Below are positions 34,090-46,504 of a stretch of DNA of 64,000 bases, piece after piece; positions within the stretch are counted from its first letter, which is position 1; each line of letters starts with the position of its first letter. The notes under the pieces were generated by a model. The model searched no databases and was not told the DNA's origin. It saw only the letters and a program-made list of their open reading frames with translations. Source of the DNA: Icerya purchasi (lineage: Eukaryota; Arthropoda; Insecta; Hemiptera; Monophlebidae). The stretch covers positions 25,803,191 through 25,867,190 of the forward strand of contig CM077116.1 of the NCBI GenBank assembly GCA_039619475.1, in the 5' to 3' direction. The translations under genes and the position numbers were made by a program.

Positions 34090-35607
34090 GAATTGAATTG
34101 AATTTAACAGTTCCCATCTATGGGTCGAAGCAGAAAAAAAAAAACGTATATTATTTGCACTACTCCAAAAAAAATCACAATTTCGGTTGCAACCTTAACA
34201 GACTCTTCTCCAACTAGGTAACAGGAATGCGCAGCTCACGGCACATAATCCGCGGATTTATTTTTTTGTTTTAGTAGTGCTTGTATACCATTGTAGTGAC
34301 CCGCCGTATTAGCAGCGTTGTAATAAAACTGCCCCCTATAGATGTCCAGTAGTAGTTCATTTGTTTCTAAAAAGTCTTGTAGAATATTAAATAAATGTAA
34401 GCCAGTATGACTATCAATTGTAATGAACAATACAAATCTTTTATGCACTTCTCCCCGAAAAAAGTATCGTAATGCAATAGCAAGTTGGTCATGAGATTTG
34501 GAGTTGAATACATCACAATTGAATAATACTTTGTGTTGTCGTTATTTATTTGAGTTATAATTTGTTTAATTATCTGTTTGCCCATAATCTCAATTACTTC
34601 TTCAAATACTGTTTTTGATAAATAAGATATTATCGATTTTGATCGCAGCTCTCGTTGTTCAATATATTCACGAATGAATGGGTCGAACTCTGCCAATAGC
34701 TCCAGAGCACCCATAAAATTACCATTATGTGGAGAACCAAATACTTCCCCGGAACCTATAAATGCTAAGCCCCTTATACTCAAACACTGCAATAACCCGT
34801 TTTAGGACATTATGATAATATTCTATTTCTTTCCTTAATTGCTCCTGAAGCTGCCTGTCTAAAACAGACTTATTTTCTTTACGTGTCAACCGCACTAACA
34901 TTAAATTCTTATGTTCATTAGAATTTTCGTGATTTTCTAAACAAGTTCCTGTGTGTTTCCAATCAGAAAATCCAGTTGTGTATTGAGAAGTGGTTTTAGA
35001 AAAAAGTTTGCAGGGCAAACAAAAAACAGTACCAACCCAGGTTGAATAACATAAGCAAGATCTTTCCAGTAATTGGCCATTTTTCATTTTCTTAATGAAA
35101 TAACTATTTGAAAATGATCTGTTTTGTTCTTTGTATTTCTTTTATTGAAGCTGTATATTTATTTTTCGGATCTTTATTTTGAAAGTCAGTCATTTCGTGT
35201 GAGAGGATGTCATTAATAAAATCGTTATTTAGCAATACTGGCCAAAAGTCCACGTCAACATATTTCTCAAACTCAAACTTCATATTTTCTATACCGTCCT
35301 TTTGTTGAACACCAATATCATTCGTAGAGAGTTGCTGGTAGTCAAGATCTTACACATCTTCATTACTTGTATTTTTTTCCTGGTTTTGCAATTTTCTGCT
35401 CCCTTCGGTTAGATTCTCTTCGGATAAGATCCCTTCCTTTTCGCTTGTTAATGGATTTGTAGCTATTTCATTATCGTTTTTATGTTCTAACTTTAAAAAA
35501 GTTTCAATTTTTGCACAATTATTTCTTTCTTTTTCTCGATCTAACTGTAATTTTCGTTTTTTAGCTCCACTTTTATATTTTCTAGCAGACATATTGTAAA
35601 ATAACAT
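34090..35607 (-). pseudogene. hAT transposase, N-terminal half
   Basis: From the start near 35607 the reading gives MSARKYKSGAKKRKLQLDRE (the basic K-S-G-A-x-K-R-K head of this family) and a charged Glu/Asn-rich stretch. FEKYVDVDFWPVLLN follows, then a TTF-type zinc finger: STWVGTVFCLPCKLFSK, GFSDWKHTGTCLENHENSNE, HKNLM. Next are FIGSGEVFGSPHNGNFMGAL, LSKTVFEEVIEIMGKQIIKQ, TKYYSIVMYSTPN, LLLDIYRGQFYYNAANTAGHYNGIQ and AAHSCYLVGEESVKVATE. The last readable block is YVFFSASTHRWELLNS near 34100. Several frameshifts and stops separate the blocks (frames at 35350-35607, 34725-35087, 34367-34792 and 34236-34448). The C-terminal catalytic part and dimerisation domain are missing. Confidence 0.88.
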
Positions 35608-35998
35608 TTTGATATTTTTCTGAAAATAAAAAAACGATTAAAGAGTTAATTTAGTATTGAAAAATAAAATAGAAACAAAAAGATCATGATTTATAATTCT
35701 TTTTACTTACCTAGTATATATATATGTAATATGTGCTATATTGATTTTGAAAAATATTTTACCACAGTTTGGTTAAATGTCAACCCTTTAAAATAGATTC
35801 TGAAGCAGGATGATATATATTACGTAAAAATAATTTTGAAAAATTAGAGTTAAATATATTTCTGAATTTTAATTTTAGATATTATTTTTTTACTTCACAA
35901 TATTGATCGTCTATTGTTTTCAATTGCGGCTGGGGGCACTTTCTAGCCACGGGGCCTTGGGCTGCAGCCCAAAAAGCACTTAAGTAGATCCGCCCCTG
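34090..35998 (-). mobile_element. hAT element (ZMYM1-like), 5' part with terminus; 3' half missing
   Basis: Read on the minus strand, the element starts at 35998 with CAGGGGCGGATCTACTTAAG, then GGGCTGCAGCCCAAGGCCCC, a typical hAT 5' end. About 390 bp of leader precede the transposase frame. Coding sequence can be followed to about 34090, where it abuts the LINE in tail-to-tail orientation. The C-terminal half and the 3' terminus are absent, so no target duplication can be checked (the 8 bp outside the intact tip are CGTGAAGG). Confidence 0.75.
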
Positions 35999-37105
35999 CG
36001 TGAAGGTATTCTAGTAACAGCTGGAATCCTACCATATTTACATTACAATTAAGTTAGTTGAAAGGTAATTAGAAGTGCAACAACAATACAATAACATTAC
36101 ATTGTTTAGAACGATAAACTTAAAGTAATGAATAAATGGTTAAGAAAAATGCGATTTAAATTATCGACAATCGGTACGTAAAAAGTGTGGGAAGATCGGG
36201 TTGGGAACTAGGGTGAAATTATTAAAAGTTTCCTCCTAACAATTAAAGATTTCAAATTCTGCTATATTTTTTCCCCTTGTTTTTAACAACATTCTTTTGC
36301 TTAACCAGCAATTTTTATAATTTCTCTTTAAGGCGAGTTTCTCATCTGGCGACCCAAAAATGACACGATTTTTTCGAATTTTTTTTTCATGGAAGGAAGT
36401 GGGTAAAGAACATAATTTTTTGATATGTATTTAATAGGTCTTAAAGTATGTATAAAATTGTTTTTTTGTAAAACAGTAATATAACAGTACTTGTTTATTT
36501 GTGCTGAAACATGGCCGTCTAAAAAAAAAGTATTTAAGTGGCGGCACTGTAGCTGTAGCACTTGTAATTATTATCTGAACTCAGAAATCCAAGAATTGTT
36601 TTATGAAATATATTACATTTGTTGGAGGTTGCACCTATAAAACCAACAAAAAGTCAAAAATTGGAAAAATGGCGGACATGGAAATTTTAGTTTCGTCTTT
36701 TCACGCTTTTTTCCGCTCTTCAAAGTTCTGTAGAAAAACACAAATAATAATAAATATCATCATTTTTAGGTTTGTCATCCAATAAATTTAATCTACTTTG
36801 ACATAAAAAAAAAAGAAAATAGCGATATATTCAGTAGTTTTTGCGATACCGTGCCGCCCAGTTTGAAAAACATGGTTTCGGGAAAAACCGTGTTTAAAGT
36901 TTCGATACAACGGCCGTTTTTGATAAAGGTCGTTCCATTTTTTCGCTATAACATTTTAAAAAAAATAGTTTCGTACAAACCGTTTTCGAAATAATATATT
37001 CTACGGATAATTAGTTATCAAAAAATGCAAAAAATAAATCGATTTTTTGGTCGGCTTTGATGAGACCTTTCCTTAATGAAGTAACTTAAATATTGCTATA
37101 TAAAA

Positions 37106-37113
<8 letters not shown>

Positions 37114-37144
<31 letters not shown>
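37114..37144. repeat. (TA)n microsatellite
   Basis: About 15 TA units directly after an A run. Confidence 0.9.
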
Positions 37145-37147
<3 letters not shown>

Positions 37148-38628
37148 ATAGTTATATCGGTTATACCGCGATATTCTTGCGAATTATTTAGATTTCCGTT
37201 TGTATTTGTGGCCTCGTCGTGTTCTAAAATTTTTAAAATAATTTGCTGATTTTTATTATTTTAAACTAAATTAGACTCCTCTTAATTATGTAATTTCAAG
37301 CTTTTTTATTTTAATGTAAGAAAATTGGGTATTGCAATTCTGTGTATTTAGACAGGAAAAAAAAGAAAAGAAAAGAGAACTGAGTTCAAATAAAAGCAAT
37401 ATAATGTATAGATACATGGAAGAAAAGTACAGTTCGGACGAAAAACCAGTTTAAACGTTCCTCCTAATCAGGGTGTCCCTCGTGTTTGTGTTCGCCGCGA
37501 GTCGGGCTAATCGTACATAGCCGCGTGGTTGACCATTGTTCGCTATCTGGTTTCGTTATTTTTAAAAAAAACATATACATCTTTTAATTCGTGTCTATCA
37601 GCCGCCTTTGTTTAGGATTCGGACTTGGTACCGTATGCTTCATAAAACGATCTTTTGTTGTTAATGTCACCGCTAAACATTTTTTGCCTATCGTCGGTTG
37701 TTTATATTTTAAACGACATCATTAATTTTCCATGTGTCACTTTAAATGCCTTTCTGAGAAATGTTTGTTTACCAGTTCCGTTATTGTCAAAACTTCAAAA
37801 CGCTTGTCGCGTCGCAACAACAAAGATCATTTTATGGCCTCCAGTTATCGGAAAATAATCTTTTAACATTGTTCGGAAAGAAAGGAAAAATTAACCGTTA
37901 AAATGTTCCGAAACACACACTCCGTACGCACATTAGCCTCGTGTAAAAACGAAATATTCTCAGAATTGAAAAATGATTTCTGAAAAATTGAATTATCAAG
38001 AAGAAATAAGTTAATAGAAGTGGGTATTTTAAAGTTTCCCTTTAATTTGAAGATTTTAAATGTAAAACTTGAAAATTTCAAATAAAAAAATCTTCTATCT
38101 CGCTAAAAGCAACTTAAACAACAGTAGCAAACTATACAAATACCGGAATAATACGAAAACACACGAACGTAGCGAAAAATTGTACAAAGTTCGTTCACAT
38201 ATTTTCGGCGGCTGCATTACCATTGACAAAAAATTTGTACCGAAATTAAAATTTGGACAAAATATACTCATAATGATATTAAACAACGGTCTACTATGAA
38301 TAATACTAACGACGTTGAAAAATTATCTTTACATTTAAAAACATACGTATTCCGTAAGCTGAACAATAGGCAGTTGCGTAATGAACAAAAAGTGCTAATT
38401 CGAAATTTCAGAAAGCGACTTCGAAATAATCGTAAAGGCTCTGGAATACCGTGGCGAATTATTCGAGCGTATGAGATTTCGTTAGTAGCTTCAATATAAA
38501 GATGATAAAATAATTAGGATTAATAAAATAGTTTTAAAAATTAAAAACATATTTTTAAAAATCCAAAACACATGTTCTTTTCCAAATAATCGTTTATTGA
38601 TTTAATTAAATGTAATTTTAAATTTGTG

Positions 38629-38630
<2 letters not shown>

Positions 38631-38682
<52 letters not shown>
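38631..38682. repeat. (AT)n microsatellite, about 26 units
   Basis: The longest pure dinucleotide run in the window; ends in GTATATAA. Confidence 0.95.
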
Positions 38683-38689
<7 letters not shown>

Positions 38690-40440
38690 AACTTCGATGC
38701 CAATTGGTTTTCGGCGCTGGAAATTAGCACACCAGTGTGGTGTTTATTTTAAATTAAATTAACGATTACGTGGTCTATTACGAGTTACACGTAAAGCGGT
38801 GACAAAACTCTCGCAAAAAGCCGAATTATTATTGAAGAATAATTCGAATTTTATTATTATCGCAATAGGTAAAACTAAACTGTACTAAGAAGTTAATCTT
38901 TGAACAATTTTACTTAAAAACACCGAGCTAAATGAATCTCGATAGTTTAGTTTCCATGATTTTCGCCCAGTTTAATAGTTGAAATTATTGTTAATCCTTT
39001 TAATTCATCAGAAAAGTTACGGTGAACGCGAAATAATCGCAACTGAAATATTGTCAAGCAGAACATTTTTGTAAAATGTAACTTTTAAATTTGATTCCTC
39101 GCGGGACACTCCCTCTCGCCATAATGGCATTATAGTATCCATCGCCCGTAAGGCAAAGTGGCTCCAACAAAATTCAATCGGGAACAAGAAAGAAAAGAGG
39201 ATACCACGCGTCGTCAGTAGACCAATATTATTTCTTAAGAGCACATACGTATGTAATTTAATATAGTGTATATTATTATCAGTTGCCTCATATCCACCGA
39301 GAGAGGAGACAATATCGCTTTTATTTTTTTTGTTTCTTTTTATGACGGTAGTGAGAAATGCCAATTATGGCCAGGTTTGGCCCATGTGACAAAAAAAAAA
39401 AGAAAGGAATTCTCGCGTAGTGAAAATTAGCCTTTAGCAAAATGCATTATTCACTATTTCGTAATGTATTGCACGAAAACGGGTGGCGTTAGCATTTTAA
39501 ACAAAAATAAAAATTACCTTTCTTTTTCCTTTTTTTTTTTTGGATGAAGTAAAGAAACACGCTAAATGAATTTAAAAAAAAAAAAACGAAGAAATGAATA
39601 AAAATTTGGGAAATTATTGAAATTTTATAAAAATAAAATATCTACAAATTTGCGAACGGGAAATTATTTCCTATTTTTTCATATAATGGAACGGGAGAGC
39701 GTGGTTAATCTTTATAACTATTCGATAAGGAGACGTATATTTCGTTTTATTAATTCTGTTTTGTTAATCAATTTTCCATGACCCCTTTTTTTTCGTAGAA
39801 AATAATTTTATCAGTTAATTCGTAAATTTAATACACTAAAGAATGCTGTAAAAGCAGATTTCAGCTAGATAGACGTGTTACATTTTCTTTTTTTTTTTCC
39901 TATTTATTTAAATGTCATAAGCCAGGTGTAAACACATAACTACATATGAAAGTAAAACAATTAACACAAAACGTGTCTCGTACCTGACGGTGTGAAAGAA
40001 TTAACTGAATCTTACATTTGTATTTATGACAAACTTGTAATTTCGTTGCGCCTAAGGCGTCTAATGTCTAATTTCGTGTCGAGAAGTCAAGTTGCCTCAA
40101 CGTTAGTATGTTGAAATAAGCGCTTTTTCTTACGCTGTTCAGCTACCTACTTGATGATGTCATCTACAAACTTCACCTAGCGATTGTTGTATTACGGAAA
40201 GTAAAATATTAATCGCATTTAAAACGTTTCTCGCGCCGCATTTGTCTAGTGAATTATCGAAATTTGAAATACACAGTTAGTTCTTCGTTGGAGTTATCAG
40301 TTCGAGCTTTAGTTCTCTTCATGGCAGACGAAATTTCGGTCGGAAGATGTATTAGATGCAGTGTATATTTGATTTTTGATTAGGTTTTTTTAATAAATTA
40401 TGCGATAAATACTTTCAATTTTAAAATAATAAAAAGTAAT

Positions 40441-41470
40441 GATGCTATAAGTCTTTTTTTCTCTTTCTCTTTTATAATCCCTCTTTTAGGCATGTCAGCT
40501 AAGGACCTACACCCAGAAACAACAAGAAAGAAAAGAGCCGTTTTAGTTAAATTTTGATTCGGAATGGATGAAATAATGGATGACGGGGGGAAGGACAAAA
40601 TATAAGATACACAATAAGGAGTAGGTTGAGTTTCAGCAGACAAGAATATAGAATAAAACGTTCGACAGAAAGGAATGGACATTCAAAAAAGATGTGATTG
40701 GCATCGCAAACCACCACTTCATTTAGGTGAAGAGGACAATTCGGGAGGGGAAACAAGGGAATAGCGAAAACGAAAGGAAGGGAGAGCAGATGGCCAAAAC
40801 GTAAGCAAATCATAGAATAGGTAACAGAACAGAGAAGTGAAGGGAACTCGAAGAACACCAGGTATTAAAAGGAAGACTAGGTTGTACAGGCATATAAAAT
40901 GATTGATCGTTACGAAAGGAGGAGGGGTAAATATCTGACCAAAGTTTGAGATGAAACTTAGTACATAGGGAATTCAGGTCAGAGGATGGAACTTTTCTTA
41001 AGAAAAGGAACGAGAGGAAGCAGCAACTCGAGCCAAGAAATCATTCATTTCATTACCTTTAATGCCCATATGGCTGGGAACCCACAGCAAATCAACACAG
41101 ATGGAGTAGCGAGAAGAAAGAAAACGGATAAGACAGCGTATGCGAAGAATGATGAAATCGGAAGAGTGAACAGGAAAAGGAGAGTTGATCACTTGAAGAC
41201 CACTCGTGGAGTCTGAAATAACCGAATAATCCGAAAACCGACGACTGGAGGAAATGAAGATAATGGAGCGGAAGCTAGTCATTAATTTGTTTATAAAGGT
41301 TGAACAGAAAGAAGGAAGACGAAATGATTCAGATAAGTTGAAATCCAGAAACATAAAAGAAGCGCCGACGTCATGAAGTTTCCCCTGGAGCCATTCTTGA
41401 AGATGGTGACAATGCTAAAAGTCGGAAAATTAAAAACTAAACGATATTTGTAAATTTTAGAGATCTCTGT
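40441..41470 (-). pseudogene. LINE (RNase H family B), 3' part: RNase H and C-terminal motif
   Basis: On the minus strand: VGASFMFLDFNLSESFRLP-like, SVISDSTSGLQVINSPFPVH, then CVDLLWVPSHMGIKGNEMND and FLARVAAS. This is the second half of a type-I RNase H with the W-V-P-S-H...G-N-E motif (the usual A-D is M-N-D here). After a gap and frame changes comes NCPLHLNEVVVCDANHIFFE then CPFLSVERF, the C-terminal Cys/His knuckle. The tail reads ADMPKRGIIKEKEKK and ends in an A-rich stretch (minus strand) near 40450. It is 5'-truncated within or before RNase H; no RT is present. Same family by layout as the copies at 45065-45692 and 57287-57790. Confidence 0.8.
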
Positions 41471-41749
41471 TAAACTGTTTTTTTTTTTGTTCTTTTCGCC
41501 TGGCGACAAACCATTTGACCACTGTCCGGTTAATACGCGTATAAAATGAGATTGCTTTTTTTTCTTCTCTTCACTCCTCTCACCGCCACCCTTTTTTATG
41601 TAATATTAACGGATAGGAAGAAATAATGAACAAGCGAAAGCACGATCCACTCGCCAAATTATTCTTCGAATAGGAGTAACCGCTTTCAGTAGATAAAAAT
41701 ATCAGACAAACACGACCGTAAATTAGAAATACAATTTACAGTAGACAGC

Positions 41750-41880
41750 ATGTTCAAAAAAAAATAAACTTAAAATTTAACCCTAAAAGCTTAACATTTC
41801 GGAAAGCTTACACTTACCATTCCGAAACGTTAAGTTTTTAAGATTAAATTGCAAGTTTTAAGATTGATCTTTTAAACATG
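41750..41880. mobile_element. Short foldback/palindromic MITE
   Basis: Two imperfect inverted arms: a left arm from CATGTTCAAAAAAAAATAAA to CTTAACATTTCGGAA, and a right arm from TTCCGAAACGTTAAG to TTTTAAACATG. A loop of about 15 bp separates them. Non-coding. The tips are the complementary 11-mer-like words CATGTT.AAA/TTT.AACATG. Confidence 0.55.
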
Positions 41881-43970
41881 GTGTATACCGTAAATTATTT
41901 TCCTAATTATATCCACCGTCTAAGTTTGAAATGTTTAATTATAACGGTAAACTTTTGAACAATTAGATATGCCCGCATAAAACAGTTAGGAGAGGTAAAC
42001 TAACCGGACCGCGTCCGACGTAGAACAAACTCTTGAACTCAATCGGGCAGCAAAAGTACGGAGTACAAATTAATATTATGTTCGATGCATTACGTTGGTA
42101 AAATCTGCGCAATATGCTTAACTTCATGACCGAAATAGATCAGATCTTTATCAAAGTAAAACTACTATGTTACAACTAATGTTAACAAAAAGAATTCGAT
42201 TAATGACTGTTGTCGGTGACCGGTGTTGTAAAATCTGATACAGGGATCTGGATATCTGGGTTGGGAAGACGGAAAGCGTCAATCGATCAATTCATTTGTT
42301 ATGATGCCTTCAATAATCGCCCGGCGCAATGTGACAAAAATCTGCGGGACAATGAAGGGATAGTACATTCGAAAATGGAATGTTGTGATTTTAAGCGACT
42401 GCTGCAACTAAGAAGGTGAAGCTAAAGAGTCAGTGTAAATAATTACGTCTATGTTACGTGGCCTATTTTGATGAGCAGTACCAAAAATGTTTGCTGGGCA
42501 GCTTTAAAAACATTTGATTAGTTCCAAAAAACAGAGGTACTTCGAAACGTTTTTATTTTTTATAGAAAAAAAAAAAAGTAGAGAATTATAATTTAGTTAT
42601 TCGCTGAAATAAAAACGAACTTTGGCAAAAATAACAACAAAACTGCTTACGTAGTTTGTATGAATTAGAATTGAAATTATGCAATAGGATATTATGACGA
42701 CAAAAACGAAAATCGCAATTTAAGTCTTACAGCATGTGTAACACCGTAAGAATTATGTCGAGGACTATCCTTCTTCACTGGTATTCATGGTTTTACTGTT
42801 ACTCTCGCATGATATATGATGACTCAACATTTTACCGTTGTTTACATTAGTAATATGATGAACTGGCGACCTTCCTTTTCTTCCTTTTCTATTCGTTTTA
42901 ATTTGAAATTTGGTTGTATTTTTGGGGGCAGAAAAAAATTAAACAACATTGGAGCGCCGCTATATTAAATATTAAACTACAAAGATAGCGGCGAATTTGA
43001 TGGAAGACCATATTCCAACAACACTACTGAAAACGGTCATTGATAATGAATAACGTATGACATCAACTTGATTGTGAACGACGGTACCAACTGGATCTGA
43101 AGTGGAGCCGACTAAAAAAAATGTTTATTCGGTTAGTGTAGATTAATATCGACTTTTGAAAGTCGAAATTAATTTCAGTTGGGGAAAACGTATTTACTAA
43201 CTTCTAGGAGTAATAGATGAAAATTCTCGACCATGAAGGTGTGTTATCATACAATTTTAGAAAGTTATTAGTGGATACAGAGTTAAAAGTAATCTTTGTT
43301 GAGTAAGACATAAAATGAGAACGTCTTTTAATCAAGTAGAAACGTGTTGATGAGTTCGTGAGGGAATCAGCGGTGGAGATTTTAGGCGGATCGACGCGTT
43401 TATAAAACGTTTTTCTGATCGACGATAAAGAAGCCACGTGCCACACTGGTCGACGGTTGGAAACGTAAAAAAAGTTTATGTAGTTAATCGAATTTTAGAA
43501 TAATATTTAACTTTTGTTAATATTTACACCTAGATCCCATTTTATTTACGATATCTAGAGACACGCGGCAGCGTGTCAAGCGAGGTTCAAGCCAAGACGA
43601 CGCAGCAGCCATGTGTTATATTACACGAACCATTTGGAGCTACTTTTAACTCCTTAATAACTCGAAATCTATTCAACATAAACACATGAAATTTGGTTTA
43701 TTTATTAAAACCCCTTAGATTAACTTGAATCACAAATTTCATAAATACAACTCAAAAGGGTATTCAGATATTAACGTCTAAAAATCGGAATTTTTATCAC
43801 TGAATGACATACATAGATCAAAAACTTAACCCACTTCCAGGTGACCTAGAAAGTTGAAATTTAGCGTCCAGCTGGATAATTGTGTGCATACAAAGGAAAA
43901 AATCTCAGAAAACAGTGAATTTTTTCGACTTGAAATATTTTCCAAGCAATCGATTTTGATTAACAGCTAG
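41881..43970. other. Unassigned DNA
   Basis: Small frames at 42210-42419 (+) and 43204-43446 (-) match nothing known to me. The part from about 43560 may be 5' sequence of the LINE remnant that becomes readable at 43980. Confidence 0.3.
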
Positions 43971-43979
43971 CGCACTTTA

Positions 43980-44415
43980 AGGCTTTCTGTGCGTTTTTAT
44001 AATAAAATTCCAGTCGAAATACTTGACCTACTGGGAAATAAATTTATTAAAATTGCTGTGAAGCAAGTTCTACTTAACAAAGCTTATTTTATAAAATAGA
44101 TGACTATCTTCATGATAAACATATATTATGGAGCAATGCGATTCCAGCACAGCACATGAGGTGAACAGGATATCTTGTATACTGATTTTGACATACATGT
44201 AAAGAAAGAGATGAAAATAACCTGACATATTAGTATGGCCCTGTGTACTGTGGTAAGGATTTCTTGCCACTTCTTCCCCTCAGCCATGCAAGTCCGAAGT
44301 GGTGTTAGTTTTAGAGTTAGGGGACAGACGGACTCGATAACTTGACTTTCAAAAAGTGTTCAGTTTGTAAGCCTATTTTGAAGAATAAACGATTTGAATT
44401 TGAATTTAAATGAAT
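43980..44415 (+). pseudogene. LINE 3' end: RT C-terminal tail and AT-rich terminus
   Basis: The frame reads LRLSVRFYNKIPVEILDLLG, then NKFIKIAVKQVLLNKAYF and, after a frame break, M-T-I-F...D-K-H-I-Y-like. This is the tail typical of CR1/Jockey-like LINE ORF2s (a V-R-x-Y-N-K-L-P...F-K-K...L-L-x-K-A-Y-Y pattern). About 270 bp further, a 3' end of the form GAATAAACGATTTGAATTTG appears at about 44382, followed by a short-repeat tail of TAATAATAA type. The upstream RT domain was not recognised. Confidence 0.6.
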
Positions 44416-44448
44416 AATAATAATAATTTCTTTATAAAAAGTAATGAT

Positions 44449-44745
44449 ATCCCATCAAAAACATAAATATTTAAAAAATCGCAGCCAAGTTCAATATTAA
44501 GAATATGCGTGGTTGTCGACTTCGCCGACAAACGAATTGAGATCTAAATGGGTGCCAAGTTCTGTAGATAATCCTGAAATTTATTTATAAGAATATACAA
44601 CATTCTAAAATAAATTTAAAAAAAAAAATGTTTTCTTGTTTTTTTCATAGACAACAATGTTTGCTATTTAAAAATAGAACTTTTTAAATTTGAACAGTCG
44701 AATCATTTACACAAATTTAGGATAAATTAAAGCTCACGATTTCAC
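44449..44745 (+). repeat. Left inverted arm of the foldback element
   Basis: Pairs with 46505-46800. The outermost 60 bp are the most diverged; the middle is nearly identical. Confidence 0.85.
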
Positions 44746-44862
44746 GTACAAGTTATCTTATATTTGACTAATCAACTTATAATTCTTTACGTTATACGCA
44801 AGTTACTGTTTTTATATTGTATGGTCAACATATCTTACTCTTCTAAAAATTTGGTTTGCTGG

Positions 44863-46085
44863 CAGGCCTGGATTTAGGGGGTGACTAGCAGGGGCTGCAG
44901 CCCCGGGCTCCGCCATATAAAATGGCCCCCAAGAAGCTCCCACCTCTGACATGGATGGTTAAACGTGCAATAATAGATGCTTTCCCCAAACATTTATATC
45001 GCACCTAGAATATTTGTAATTATACTGATTACGAATTGTGAGACGGAAATATCTTTTTCGATATCCCTAGTCATTCTAATATTGAGAGCAATGACTCAGC
45101 TGACTCTTTAGCTCGCTCAGCTGCCCGCATTGGTCCTTTCCTTGACTCTTTCCCTTCATCAGACATTCTTTCTCTATCACGCTCTAATCATTCCGGACTT
45201 TGGTCTGGCATGTATCCATCTTTATTCTTAAATCGTTTTTCACAGTACCGTCTTATTCAACTGGTTCCTAGTTTCCTGCCTTGGTTTCAATCTATTCCTA
45301 TCTGTCGTCGTACCACTGTTGTTTCCTTAATTAGGCTTAGAATCAATTATTCTCTACTCCTCTCTTCTCGCTTTCGATTCGCTTTGTCCCCTTCTCCTTT
45401 TTGCTCTCTTCACGCTTCTGAACCTCCTTGTATTTGTGATTCGAATCATATCCTATTCGAATGTTGTGCACTCTCTAACGAACGCTCCTTTCTTTACGCC
45501 CAACTTTTAATTTTGGGTCTTCCTACTCCCTTTAACTATACCTATATCTTTTCCTTCCCATTGCCTTCAGTTATTCCGTTGCTGTTGTCCTTTGTCTTTT
45601 CCATTTCTGACCGTCTGGCTATTTAGTTCTATCTCTTAATTTTTCACGTCGTTGGGTCAAGGCCGCTGGCGCGCCCAGGGTAGAAAAAAAAACTTTTTCG
45701 ATATTAAAAAGAATAAAAAACATGTACAGATCAACCATGCTAGATGACAGATTATCAGTATTATCAAGTTTAACGATCGAAACAGATTTTCTCCGTTTAG
45801 AAGATTTTAAAAGAATTTGGAGGAAATTAAAAAAAGAAAAAAATTCATTGTTTACAATTATATACTTGTTTTCTTTTTGCATCGAAAATTCTACCCATTG
45901 TCTATATGATATTTAGTTTTGTTTACATTAATAATTATGTGTTAATTCGTGAATTCAGAATAATATCATTAAGTTAAATTAAAGAAAATTCAGTTATTTT
46001 ATAAACCTGATAATTTTGTCACTTCCGAAAAGGGCCCCTAGTATTTCCGTAACCCCGGACCTATCATACGCTTAATCCGGACCTG
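44863..46085. mobile_element. Non-autonomous hAT element with perfect TTTGCTGG duplication
   Basis: It begins CAGGCCTGGATTTAG and ends in the complement of CAGGTCCGGATTAAG. It is flanked by TTTGCTGG at 44855-44862 and 46086-46093, a perfect 8-bp duplication as expected for hAT. Subterminal GGGGCTGCAGCCCCGGGC on the left and GGGCCCC on the right are shared in style with other hATs here. No transposase remains. A 5'-truncated LINE (45065-45692) sits inside it; without that the element is about 580 bp. Confidence 0.92.
45065..45692 (+). mobile_element. 5'-truncated LINE (RNase H family B) with 12-bp target duplication
   Basis: Flanked by CTTTTTCGATAT at 45053-45064 and 45693-45704 and ending in an A-rich tail after GCGCGCCCAGGG. 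It starts exactly inside the RNase H domain (P-S-H-S-N-I-E-S-N-D-S-A-D-S-L-A-R-S). The 138-codon open frame at 45210-45626 then gives LIQLVPSFLPWFQSIPICRR, the Cys/His knuckle CICDSNHILFECCALSNERS, and ends SISDRLAI-stop. A 3' terminus rich in GGCGCGCC is shared with the copy at 57.3 kb. Truncation during reverse transcription is the normal reason for such short copies. Confidence 0.9.
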
Positions 46086-46103
46086 TTTGCTGGTAAATCG
46101 CGA

Positions 46104-46504
46104 TAGCCTAGTTGCTAGAGAGCATGACTTCTGTTACGGAGGGTTACGGGTTCGATCCCGGGCGGCGATAGAACTTATTAACGAAAAGTTAAATAAAAAT
46201 ATTCGCTAATAATCACAAGGAAGGCAATGGAAAACCACCACGTAACAACATCATATACGCGCTAGGTCAGTACACAGCAGACACACATGGGACTGCACTT
46301 TTGTAAAAAGATGTAAATCAAACGATTACTATCAGTTGCGAATGTAGTCTTGCGTCTGTACACTTGCGTTGCATATAATAATTGCCTGGTACACAACCTA
46401 GATCTGTACAGCTAAGAATGTACCACGATAGGTTGCCCACCAACCGAATGGTTGAGAAGATAATAATGATAAATATGATGATAATAGTAAAAACTAGCCA
46501 AGTG
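46104..46504 (+). mobile_element. tRNA-derived SINE with 8-bp target duplication
   Basis: The head carries a pol III box A-like TAGCCTAGTTGCTAGAG (46104-46120) and a box B GGTTCGATCCC (46149-46159), spaced 45 bp as in tRNA genes. The body contains AAGGAAGGCAATGGAAAACC, which I recall as a widespread arthropod SINE motif, and the tail is a GATAATAATGAT-type simple repeat. It is flanked by AATCGCGA at 46096-46103 and 46505-46512. It has no protein and would rely on a partner LINE. The head is not a functional tRNA because the acceptor and anticodon stems do not close. A few head bases may lie in the left duplication. Confidence 0.8.

Larger units (their letters stand above)
36007..40440. other. 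Unassigned AT-rich DNA
   Basis: No recognised gene or transposase. Two small + frames at 38069-38299 and 38296-38499 overlap end to start. The second is strongly basic (NNRQLRNEQKVLIRNFRKRL) but matches nothing I know. A minus frame of 115 codons at 39017-39364 is likewise unrecognised. TA microsatellites at 37114-37144 and 38631-38682. Confidence 0.3.

Noticed and set aside
38069..38499. Two small end-to-start overlapping frames suggesting a translationally coupled pair
   Set aside because: Such coupling is a bacterial feature and this is eukaryotic DNA. Neither product is recognisable.
40986..41216. 76-codon + strand frame
   Set aside because: Complement of the LINE RNase H sequence on the minus strand.
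46104..46175. A genuine tRNA gene
   Set aside because: Box A and box B are present, but the acceptor and anticodon stems do not close, and the sequence continues into a SINE body with its own target duplication.
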